DNA from: DATARH01 sp036264235
Lineage (GTDB): Bacteria > Pseudomonadota > Alphaproteobacteria > ATCC43930 > CGMCC-115725
DNA: 21,536 nt
Direction of reading: 5' to 3'
Assembly (NCBI GenBank): GCA_036264235.1
Contig: DATARH010000096.1
Location: forward strand, 1-21,536
In this document: piece by piece, positions 15,114-21,536 of the stretch
Position numbering within the stretch: the first letter of the stretch is position 1
Layout: each line of letters starts with the position of its first letter
Notes under the pieces: model-generated
Told to the model about the DNA's origin: nothing
The model's database searches: none
Seen by the model: the letters and a program-made list of their open reading frames with translations, nothing else
Program-made: the position numbers and the translations under genes

Positions 15114-15602
15114 TCAGAGCCGTGCGTGCGTCCGAATGCGGAATCCCTCCTCCGACCGCGGCGGCGCGAAATGCGCGGTAACCCTGTGGAAGGTCTCGTC
15201 GCCGACGTAGCCCCAATAGACCCCTGCCGGTTTCTCGTGATTCCGCTTGTGGATATTGGCGAGGCACTCCGCATCGCTGGCCTCGATCACATGCAGCAGA
15301 TGATCGGCGCCGGCCGCCTCGAAAATACTGCGCACCCACTGCCGGTGCCCAGCGGTGTTGCCGGCAAAGTCGAAGACGACCGAAACACCGAGGCGCAGCA
15401 GCTCGCCGGCGAGCGGCCCGATCAGGTCGCGGCATCTGGCGGATGCCGTGGCGAAATCTTCGAGCGAGCGACTTTCGAAGCCGAGCGTCTCGAGCCACTG
15501 ATCCTCGCAGAACACCACGGCCGGAAGGGTTCGGCCCAATTCGCGCGCCAGCGTTGTCTTTCCCGAACCTGCCTTGCCGCAGATGAGGTGAAGCGTGGCC
15601 AT
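15114..15602 (-). CDS. P-loop kinase (AAA/zeta-like predicted kinase)
   Basis: The 162-residue protein begins MATLHLICGKAGSGKTTLAR, with a Walker A motif at 9-16. Asp34 (in FCEDQW) and Asp78 (in VVFDFAGNT) suit substrate and magnesium binding, and HKRN at 118-121 may belong to the lid. It resembles the small ATP-dependent kinases grouped as predicted kinases near zeta toxin and chloramphenicol phosphotransferase. No antitoxin gene is beside it, so a toxin role is not supported. There is no ribosome site before the ATG, and a TAAACT lies six bases upstream, which could mean a leaderless message. It diverges from queC and is flanked by a 12-bp direct repeat. Confidence 0.82.
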   Translation of the reverse strand: MATLHLICGKAGSGKTTLARELGRTLPAVVFCEDQWLETLGFESRSLEDFATASARCRDLIGPLAGELLRLGVSVVFDFAGNTAGHRQWVRSIFEAAGADHLLHVIEASDAECLANIHKRNHEKPAGVYWGYVGDETFHRVTAHFAPPRSEEGFRIRTHARL

Positions 15603-15638
15603 ATGACGAGTTTACCGGACCTGTCGGGCCGCATCCGA

Positions 15639-15650
15639 CCGGTTTGTTGA
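15639..15650. repeat. Direct repeat flanking the kinase gene, copy 2
   Basis: CCGGTTTGTTGA, identical to 15071-15082. It lies in the 79-bp divergent region between the kinase gene and queC. Confidence 0.45.
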
Positions 15651-15681
15651 TCGAGGCGCGGCAAAGGCCTATGTCCCGACG

Positions 15682-16401
15682 ATGAGCCCCATTACGCAGC
15701 CCGAGCCGGCGCTGGTGCTGTTTTCCGGCGGACAGGATTCGGCGACTTGCCTGGCCTGGGCGCTGGCCCGGTTCAGCGCGGTCGAGACCATCGGCTTCGA
15801 TTACGGCCAGCGCCACCGGGTCGAGCTCGACTGTCGGGGCGCGATCGTCGAACGGCTGCGCCGCGAGTTCCCGCAATGGGGCGGCAAGCTGGGCGAGGAT
15901 CATGAGATCGATCTGTCGGTCTTGGGCCGGGTCAGCGATACCGCCCTGACCCGGGACAGCGCCATCGCGTTTGAACAGAGCGGGCTGCCGAACACGTTCG
16001 TGCCGGGCCGCAACCTGCTGTTCTTCACCTTCGCGGCGGCGATCGGCTACCGGCGCGGGTTGAAGCACCTGGTCGGCGGCATGTGCGAGACCGATTATTC
16101 GGGCTACCCCGATTGCCGCGACGACACGCTGAAGGCGCTGCAGGCGACCTTGTCGCTCGGCATGGACCACCGCTTCGCGATCCACACGCCGCTGATGTGG
16201 CGCGACAAGGCGGCGACCTGGACGCTTGCGCGCGATCTCGGCGGCCAGGCTCTCGTCGAGCTGATCCGCGACGAGAGCCATAGCTGCTACCAGGGCGACC
16301 GCGAGCACCGGCACGAGTGGGGTTATGGCTGCGGTGAGTGTCCGGCCTGCGAGCTGCGGCGGAAGGGTTGGGACGCCTTTATGGTGGGCCGGAACGCATG
16401 A
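15682..16401 (+). CDS. queC: 7-cyano-7-deazaguanine synthase QueC
   Basis: This ATP-dependent enzyme converts 7-carboxy-7-deazaguanine to preQ0, a precursor of the tRNA base queuosine. The 239-residue protein has the PP-loop SGGQDS at 15-20 and the zinc site formed by Cys202, Cys217, Cys220 and Cys223 (CGECPACELRRKGW). FVPGRNLLFF (107-115) and GMCETDYSGYPDCR are family hallmarks. Length is typical. The ATG has only a weak AAAGG about 13 bases upstream; another ATG at 15671 is out of frame. Its stop overlaps the queE start by 4 bp. queD and queF are not in the window. Confidence 0.96.
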   Translation: MSPITQPEPALVLFSGGQDSATCLAWALARFSAVETIGFDYGQRHRVELDCRGAIVERLRREFPQWGGKLGEDHEIDLSVLGRVSDTALTRDSAIAFEQSGLPNTFVPGRNLLFFTFAAAIGYRRGLKHLVGGMCETDYSGYPDCRDDTLKALQATLSLGMDHRFAIHTPLMWRDKAATWTLARDLGGQALVELIRDESHSCYQGDREHRHEWGYGCGECPACELRRKGWDAFMVGRNA

Positions 16402-17030
16402 GCTACGCGGTCAAGGAAATTTTCTACACCTTGCAGGGCGAAGGCGGCCTGACGGGTCGGCCCGCCGTGTTCTGCCGGTTTTCCGGCTGCAATTTGTGGT
16501 CGGGGCGCGAAGAGGACCGCGCCGAGGCGGTGTGCACGTTCTGCGATACCGACTTCGTCGGCATGGACGGCACCGGCGGCGGCCGCTACCCGGACGCGGC
16601 GGCGCTCGCCGAGGCGGTGACGGCGACATGGCCGAACAGCGCGGGCAATCGTTTCGTCGTGTGTACCGGCGGCGAGCCGCTGTTGCAGCTCGATCCGCCG
16701 CTGGTCGACGCCCTGCATGCGCGCGGTTTCGACATCGCGATCGAGACCAACGGCACGCTGCCGCCGCCACCCGGGATCGATTGGGTATGTGTCAGTCCGA
16801 AAGCAGGCGCGCCTGTCGTTGTCACCTCCGGTGACGAATTGAAGATCGTGGTGCCGCAACCGGGGCTCGATCCTCTCGACTTCGCCGGGTTCGATTTCGC
16901 GCGCTTCTCGGTCCAGCCGATGGACGGATCGGACCGTGTCCGCAACACCGAATTGGCGATCCGCTTCTGCCTGGCACACCCGCAATGGCAGTTGAGCCTA
17001 CAGACCCACAAGATCACCGGCATCCGGTGA
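16398..17030 (+). CDS. queE: 7-carboxy-7-deazaguanine synthase QueE
   Basis: This radical SAM enzyme contracts the ring of 6-carboxytetrahydropterin to 7-carboxy-7-deazaguanine, the step before QueC. The 210-residue protein begins SYAVKEIFYTLQGEG, a classic QueE start. The cluster cysteines are Cys31, Cys46 and Cys49, spaced CX14CX2C rather than the usual radical SAM CX3CX2C; this variant is known from Burkholderia-type QueE. VCTGGEPLLQLD and ETNGTLPPPPGIDWVCVSPK are further family signatures. The ATG overlaps the queC stop (ATGA), so the pair is translationally coupled. The longer open frame from 16338 is inside queC and is rejected. Confidence 0.96.
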   Translation: MSYAVKEIFYTLQGEGGLTGRPAVFCRFSGCNLWSGREEDRAEAVCTFCDTDFVGMDGTGGGRYPDAAALAEAVTATWPNSAGNRFVVCTGGEPLLQLDPPLVDALHARGFDIAIETNGTLPPPPGIDWVCVSPKAGAPVVVTSGDELKIVVPQPGLDPLDFAGFDFARFSVQPMDGSDRVRNTELAIRFCLAHPQWQLSLQTHKITGIR

Positions 17031-17039
17031 CACTGGTGA

Positions 17040-17915
17040 CTACAGCATCGGGCGGCCGCCGGTGACCGGGATCAGCGCGCCGGTCATGTAGCTGGCCTCG
17101 TCGCTGGCGAGCAGCACATAGGCCGGCGCCAGTTCGGCCGGCTGGCCGGGGCGGCCGAGCGGCGTGTTCTCACCGAATTTCTCGACCGATTTCTCCGCCA
17201 TGGTCGATGGGATCAGCGGCGTCCAGATCGGCCCCGGCGCGACGCAGTTGACGCGGATCCCCTGCTTTGCAAGGAGCTGTGCCAGCCCGGCGGTGAAGTT
17301 GGCGATCGCACCCTTGGTCGTCGCATAGGCCAACAACGTAGGGTTCGGACTCTTGGCATTGATCGAGGTGGTGTTGACGATCGCGGCACCCGGCTTCATC
17401 TGCTTCACCGCCGCCTTGCACAGATAAAATATGCTGTAGATGTTGGTGCGGAATGTCTTGTCCCATTCCGCATCGTCGATCTCGTCGAGCGACTGAAAGC
17501 TCATCTGATAGGCGGCGTTGTTGACCAGAATGTCGAGCCGGCCGAATTCCTTCACCGTGCGTTCGACGAGGCTGCGGCAATGCGCCGGGTCGGCGACATC
17601 GCCCGGCGCCAGAATGGCGCGCTTGCCGGCGGTCTCGACCCAACGCGCGGTCTCTTGCGCGTCGTCATGCTCGTCGAGGTAAGCGATCACGACGTTTGCG
17701 CCCTCGCGCGCGTAGGCGATCGCAACGGCACGGCCGATGCCGGAATCGGCGCCGGTGATCAACGCCGCCTTGCCCATGAGCCGGCCACAGCCGCGGTAGC
17801 TCTGCTCACCGTGATCGGGACGCGGCGTCATTGCCTCGGTCTTTCCGGGCGGCTCCTGCTGCTGCCGGGGGAGCGGCGGCTGTACGCCGGCATTTCTCGG
17901 ATCATCGTCGCGCAT
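17040..17915 (-). CDS. SDR oxidoreductase, YghA/general-stress type
   Basis: This 291-residue NAD(P)-dependent short-chain dehydrogenase has the long N-terminal tail typical of YghA-type stress dehydrogenases. The cofactor motif is TGADSGIG (54-61), followed by NNAA (132-135), catalytic Ser184 and the Tyr197-x3-Lys201 pair. It probably reduces or oxidises a small carbonyl compound; the substrate is unknown. The open frame runs to 17951, but the ATG at 17915 follows AGGA by eight bases and lies 34 bases after a perfect EcfG-type promoter. It converges on queE with a 9-bp gap and diverges from the M28-like gene. Confidence 0.92.
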   Translation of the reverse strand: MRDDDPRNAGVQPPLPRQQQEPPGKTEAMTPRPDHGEQSYRGCGRLMGKAALITGADSGIGRAVAIAYAREGANVVIAYLDEHDDAQETARWVETAGKRAILAPGDVADPAHCRSLVERTVKEFGRLDILVNNAAYQMSFQSLDEIDDAEWDKTFRTNIYSIFYLCKAAVKQMKPGAAIVNTTSINAKSPNPTLLAYATTKGAIANFTAGLAQLLAKQGIRVNCVAPGPIWTPLIPSTMAEKSVEKFGENTPLGRPGQPAELAPAYVLLASDEASYMTGALIPVTGGRPML

Positions 17916-17949
17916 GGTTCGCGTCCTGGTACATCGGTTTTGCCAACCC

Positions 17950-17974
17950 AACGAGACGCTCCCGGCGGGGTTCC
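17950..17974 (-). promoter_or_regulatory. EcfG-type general stress promoter of the SDR gene
   Basis: On the minus strand GGAAC (17974-17970) and CGTT (17953-17950) are exactly 16 bases apart, a perfect match to the alphaproteobacterial EcfG consensus. The leader to the ATG is 34 bases, almost the same as for the universal stress gene at the left edge. Confidence 0.75.
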
Positions 17975-18024
17975 TCGCTCGCCGCTCGCGACAATCACCG
18001 CGTCGGCGCTATGCTCGCTGCGCG

Positions 18025-19173
18025 ATGACGATTTCAGCTAAAGACGCCCAAGCAAGGGCCGCTCGTTGGCTCGCGGCCTGGGACGGGCACGGCATCCACC
18101 GGACTGGTACCGAGGGCGATAGCGCCGGCGCCAAGTGGCTGGTGCGCGAGGTCCAGACGCTGTGCCTCGAACCAGCGATCGAGGAATTCGGGCTCGACCG
18201 GCTCGACCCGGTCAGCGCGTTTGTCGAGATCGCGGGGGAGCGGATTGAAGGGGTGCAGCTGTTCGACGCGCCGGCGACCGATCCGGAGGGCATTGCCGGG
18301 GCATTCGGACCGGCCGGCGGCGACGCGGCGATCGGCGTCGCCGAACTGTCGCCGCGCGACGTTTACGGCGGCGAGGCGGAGCGAGTGCGCAGAAGCGGCG
18401 CGCATCGCGGACTTGTCGTGCTGTGCCGCGGCGACGCGCCCGGGCTGGGGCTGCTCAATGCCGAGAGTTTTCTGCGGCCGTACGGTCCGCCCGCGATCCA
18501 TCTGCCGAGCGAGGCGCGCGACCGGATGCTCGCCGCCGCCAGAACCGGCACAACGGGACGGCTGGTCAGCCATTCGCGGCGAGTACGCTCGCACGCAAGC
18601 AATGTCGTGGCGACGCTCCGCGGTCGCGACCGCCACCGGCCACCGTTGGTGGTGATGACGCCGCGCAGCTCATGGTGGCAATCGACTGCGGAGCGCGGTG
18701 GTGGGCTCGTCTGCTGGCTCGAAGCGCTGCGAGCCTTGAGCGAGGAGCAGCCGGCCGGCGAAGTGATCTTCACCACCAATAGCGGGCACGAGCTGAACCA
18801 TCTCGGGCTCGACGATTTCCTTGCCCATCGTCCGGGTTGGGACAAGTGTGTCACCTGGGTGCATTTCGGCGCCAATCTCGGTGCCGCCGGCGGCAAGCTA
18901 TCGCTGATGTCGGCCGACGATGAGTTGCGCGCCCTCGCCACCGCCGAGCTGCAGCGGGGCGGCCAACCCGCCGACACGATCGCGCCGAAGGCGCAGGTGC
19001 CGAGCGGCGAGACCCGCGACATCCACCGTGCCGGCGGCCGCTATCTGACACTGGTCGGCAGCAACCCACTGTTTCACCTGCCGCAGGACCGCTGGCCGCA
19101 CGCGGTCGATCTCGAAGCGGTGACGCGGATCGCTGCCGCCGCGGTCGCGGTGGTGCGCGCGCTGGCCTGCTAG
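18025..19173 (+). CDS. M28 peptidase-like protein lacking most metal ligands
   Basis: The 382-residue protein has the layout of M28 aminopeptidases: a cap/PA-like region (about 60-185), then SNVVATLRG (192-200), the point where M28 catalytic domains begin. The first zinc block, normally HxDS, reads TPRSSW (212-217); the bridging GAxDN block reads AERGGG (222-227). GHELNHLG (254-261) keeps the glutamate region, and FHLPQDRWPHAVD near the C-terminus keeps the last His-Pro-x-Asp pattern. It therefore looks like a peptidase fold that has lost catalysis. No signal peptide is visible. The ATG at 18025 has no ribosome site; a TATGCT nine bases upstream may mean a leaderless message. The stop is one base from that of the convergent MFS gene. 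Confidence 0.7.
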   Translation: MTISAKDAQARAARWLAAWDGHGIHRTGTEGDSAGAKWLVREVQTLCLEPAIEEFGLDRLDPVSAFVEIAGERIEGVQLFDAPATDPEGIAGAFGPAGGDAAIGVAELSPRDVYGGEAERVRRSGAHRGLVVLCRGDAPGLGLLNAESFLRPYGPPAIHLPSEARDRMLAAARTGTTGRLVSHSRRVRSHASNVVATLRGRDRHRPPLVVMTPRSSWWQSTAERGGGLVCWLEALRALSEEQPAGEVIFTTNSGHELNHLGLDDFLAHRPGWDKCVTWVHFGANLGAAGGKLSLMSADDELRALATAELQRGGQPADTIAPKAQVPSGETRDIHRAGGRYLTLVGSNPLFHLPQDRWPHAVDLEAVTRIAAAAVAVVRALAC

Positions 19174-19174
19174 G

Positions 19175-20518
19175 TCAAACGGTCTCGGGCAGCGGCTTGC
19201 CGCGGGTTTCCGGCAGGAACGGTGCCGCGATCAAGCCGAGCAGATAGAACATGCCGACGATCGTCGCCGCGACGCCGATGCCGCCGAGATAGACGATCAA
19301 GGTGCCGGCGATCAGCGGGCCGACAAAGGCGACGAGGCGCGGCGCGTTGAAGCAGAACGCGACCGCGGTGCCGCGCATCCGGGTCGGGAACAGCTCCGGT
19401 AACCACATCGGCGCCCAGCCCCAGATGCCCAAGGTGAAGAACCCGTTCACCGCCAGTACCAGCAGCATCAGGTTAAGATCACTGGTCCACAGGAACAGCA
19501 CCGGCGTCATCAGCACGCTCATCGCGAAATAGAGGATGGTGATCGGCTTCCTGCCGAGCGCATCGCCGACGGCGCCGAGGAACAGATACCCGAAGATGCC
19601 GACGAGGTTGTAGACCATGCCGGCGATCGCCGCCCATTGCGACGCCTGCAGGCCGGATTTGGCGGCGACCGAACCGACATAGGGCGGGATCCAGGTGGCG
19701 ACGCCCCACCAGCCGATCGCGGTCGACAGTGTCATCAGAAGCGCCACGATCACCCGCCAACGCACGTTCCTGTCGGCGAACAGATCGACCATCGTAAAGC
19801 GCGCGAAGGCGGCGTCCTCGCCGGTCAGCGTTTCGCCCTGGCGACGTCGCGCCAGCGCGTCGCGGCGGCGCTCGTCGGCCCGCTCCCAACGGTCCGATTC
19901 CGGGATGCCGCGGCGGATCCACAGGGTCAGCAGCGCCGGCAGGATACCGACCAGGTACATGTAGCGCCACGAGCTCGGCCCCATCGTGCCGATGAAGAAC
20001 CAGACCGCGGCGGCGATGAAATTGCCGATGCCGGCGCCGCATTGCATCAGGCCGGCGCCCTTGCCGCGGGCGTGGTCGGGCCACAGCTCGGCGACGATCG
20101 AGGCGCCGGTGACCCATTCCGAGCCGATCGCGATGCCGACGATCAGGCGCAGCACGGCAAACGACTCCCAGTTCCAGGAAAGGGCGCTGAGGCCGGTTGT
20201 CACCGAATAGGCGCAGATCGCCAGCATCATCGTGCGCTTGCGGCCGATATAATCGGCGATGACCCCGCCGATCATGCCGCCGATGCCCCAGCCGAGCACG
20301 TTTATCGCGATGACGGTGCCGGCATAGGCGGGGATCGCCGAATATTGCGAGGCGTCGAGCAATTGGTGCAGCGCGACGCCGACGGTCAGGACCAGCGCGT
20401 ACAGCTCGAACCCGTCGAAGGTCCAGCCAAGATTGGCGGCGAGCAGCGTCCGCCATTGCGCTGCGTCGAGCGAACGGTACCAGGGTTGTGAAGAGGCGAT
20501 CGCGCCGTCGCTGTACAT
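19175..20518 (-). CDS. MFS transporter, aromatic acid/metabolite:H+ symporter type
   Basis: The 447-residue protein has about twelve hydrophobic segments with a charged central loop (about 205-240). Asp35 in the first helix (GWTFDGFELY) and the motif-A loop ADYIGRKRTM (88-97), repeated as GDALGRKPI in the second half, are typical of the AAHS/SHS groups of the major facilitator superfamily. These import aromatic or small organic acids with protons. LPELFPTRMRGTAVA is another family hallmark. GGGAGGAGTC precedes the ATG. It lies downstream of the luciferase-like monooxygenase on the same strand, suggesting uptake of that enzyme's substrate, though a hairpin separates them. Confidence 0.9.
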   Translation of the reverse strand: MYSDGAIASSQPWYRSLDAAQWRTLLAANLGWTFDGFELYALVLTVGVALHQLLDASQYSAIPAYAGTVIAINVLGWGIGGMIGGVIADYIGRKRTMMLAICAYSVTTGLSALSWNWESFAVLRLIVGIAIGSEWVTGASIVAELWPDHARGKGAGLMQCGAGIGNFIAAAVWFFIGTMGPSSWRYMYLVGILPALLTLWIRRGIPESDRWERADERRRDALARRRQGETLTGEDAAFARFTMVDLFADRNVRWRVIVALLMTLSTAIGWWGVATWIPPYVGSVAAKSGLQASQWAAIAGMVYNLVGIFGYLFLGAVGDALGRKPITILYFAMSVLMTPVLFLWTSDLNLMLLVLAVNGFFTLGIWGWAPMWLPELFPTRMRGTAVAFCFNAPRLVAFVGPLIAGTLIVYLGGIGVAATIVGMFYLLGLIAAPFLPETRGKPLPETV

Positions 20519-20539
20519 GACTCCTCCCGATATTCATGA

Positions 20540-20560
20540 CGGCCGCGAAGACGGCGGCCG
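20540..20560 (-). terminator. Hairpin between monooxygenase and MFS genes
   Basis: CGGCCGC (20540-20546) and GCGGCCG (20554-20560) form a perfect 7-bp stem with a seven-base loop in the 135-bp gap. It could end the upstream message or fold in the MFS leader. No U-tract is present. Confidence 0.35.
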
Positions 20561-20653
20561 ATGTTCTTATCGGTCGAGTATAGGACGGCAGGAGGCGGGC
20601 GGATCAAGCCTCTGTGCACCCGGAAATCCCTCTCCCACACCGCGGGAGGTTCG

Positions 20654-21536
20654 CTATTGCCTGTTGAAGGCCGGCATCACGTCTTTGGCGAACCAGCGCA
20701 GCTGCTCGATGAATTCCTGGGGCGACAGACCCTCTGCCCAATGGATCATGAAGTCCTCGAGGCCGGGATACTTCGCCTCGATCGATTTGATGCCGTCGAT
20801 GACCTGATTGGGCGGGCCGCAGAACCACGCCTTCTGCTTCACCCCCTCGCGCAGGGTCGGGATCGTCGCCGGCGCGCCCGGGGTGCCCCAGGTACGGCCC
20901 TGTTCGTCGGCATAGCGGACGAAACCGAACGGCGCGAACCATTTGTAGCGCTCGTCATGGGCAGGTTCGAGCCGGCGGATCGCCTCCTCCTGGCTGTCGG
21001 CGAGATAGATGCCGGCGCCCCACACCATGTCCTTGCCGATCGGCCCCGGCCGGCCGTGCTTGAGGCAGGCCTGGTGAAACGCCTGGATGACATCGTCGAG
21101 GATTTTCTCGCCGTTCAGCGTCACCATCGCCTTCAGGCCCTTCTGCGCCATCAGGTCGATGGTGCGGCCGCTGGCGATCGGCATGTAGATCTCGACCGGC
21201 AGGTGCTTCGGCCGCGGCACCATCGTGATCTCTTCGAGATCGTAACCGCGATACGGTACGCGCGGCGGGCACTCGAAATACTTGCCCTTATGCCGGAAGC
21301 TCTCCTCGTTGAAGCATTTCAGCAAAAGATCGAGGCCTTCCTCAAAGATCTCGCGGTTGGCCTGCGCGTCGAGCAGCGGTCCGCCCAGCGTTTCGACCTC
21401 GCGGGTGTGATAGCCGCGGCCGACGCCCATCACGACGCGGCCGTCGGTGACGATGTCGGCCATCGCGTAATCCTCGGCGAGGCGGATCGGGTGCCACATC
21501 GGCAGGATGTTGAAGCCGCAGCCGTATTTGAGCTGC
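20654..21536 (-). CDS. LLM class flavin-dependent oxidoreductase, 5' end cut by window edge
   Basis: About 294 residues of a luciferase-like monooxygenase are visible. Its open frame continues through the Met at 21499 to the right edge with no stop, reading LKYGCGFNILPMWHPIRLAEDYAMADIVTDGR. The true start is therefore outside, and 20-50 residues are probably missing given the family length of about 330-360. The RLAEDYAMADIVTDGRVVMGVGRGY block and the barrel signature are typical. These enzymes use FMNH2 or F420 with oxygen to oxidise small organics; this subgroup is not assigned. The MFS gene follows 135 bp downstream. Confidence 0.9.
   Translation of the reverse strand, partial: QLKYGCGFNILPMWHPIRLAEDYAMADIVTDGRVVMGVGRGYHTREVETLGGPLLDAQANREIFEEGLDLLLKCFNEESFRHKGKYFECPPRVPYRGYDLEEITMVPRPKHLPVEIYMPIASGRTIDLMAQKGLKAMVTLNGEKILDDVIQAFHQACLKHGRPGPIGKDMVWGAGIYLADSQEEAIRRLEPAHDERYKWFAPFGFVRYADEQGRTWGTPGAPATIPTLREGVKQKAWFCGPPNQVIDGIKSIEAKYPGLEDFMIHWAEGLSPQEFIEQLRWFAKDVMPAFNRQ

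Noticed and set aside
15114..15602. Zeta-toxin-type toxin-antitoxin system
   Set aside because: Only a P-loop kinase is present; no small partner gene precedes or follows it.
19637..20491. 284-codon plus-strand open frame
   Set aside because: Antisense to the MFS transporter; composition shows no membrane or domain pattern.

Overview
The window is about 21.5 kb of GC-rich DNA, densely packed with chromosomal genes that have ordinary Gram-negative start sites. Two perfect GGAAC-N16-CGTT promoters, the signature of the EcfG general-stress sigma factor, together with the gene content point to an alphaproteobacterium. The genus cannot be fixed from sequence alone. No tRNA, rRNA, CRISPR array, transposase, integrase or phage gene was seen.

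Layout, left to right. (1) 1-3000: a tandem-domain universal stress protein (+) converges on 4-hydroxyphenylpyruvate dioxygenase (hpd, -), their ends overlapping by 7 bp; a dienelactone-hydrolase-family enzyme (+) diverges from hpd. (2) 2969-3461: a hairpin-rich gene-free stretch. (3) 3462-6102: a small VOC/glyoxalase-fold protein (-) with an operator-like palindrome, diverging from an exported phosphoesterase of the phospholipase C/acid phosphatase family (+). (4) 6215-9061, all on the minus strand: an ACMSD-like amidohydrolase, a membrane-bound diguanylate cyclase and a small putative lipoprotein. (5) 9209-10096: a DUF4259-like protein with a possible Imm26-like second domain (+). (6) 10168-15602, a minus-strand run: a P-loop kinase, a SelA/DgaE-like PLP enzyme with an extra C-terminal beta-rich domain, an SPFH/band-7 protein, a TauD-type dioxygenase, a DUF2383 four-helix-bundle protein and a second TauD-type dioxygenase. 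(7) 15682-17030: queC-queE, translationally coupled genes of 7-deazaguanine (queuosine precursor) synthesis. (8) 17040-21536: an SDR oxidoreductase (-), a degenerate M28-peptidase-like protein (+), an MFS transporter (-) and a luciferase-like flavin monooxygenase (-) that runs off the right edge.

Two themes recur. One is stress: the universal stress protein, the YghA-type SDR and probably the DUF2383 protein each carry an EcfG-type promoter about 30 bp before the start codon, so they probably belong to one PhyR-EcfG regulon although scattered over 18 kb. The other is catabolism of aromatic or small organic compounds (hpd, dienelactone hydrolase, ACMSD-like amidohydrolase, two TauD enzymes, LLM monooxygenase, MFS permease), typical of a soil or water heterotroph. 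I do not see a convincing new multi-gene system. The best novelty candidates are the metal-ligand-less M28-like protein, the PLP enzyme with an appended beta domain, and the repeated hairpins in the gap after the dienelactone hydrolase gene.
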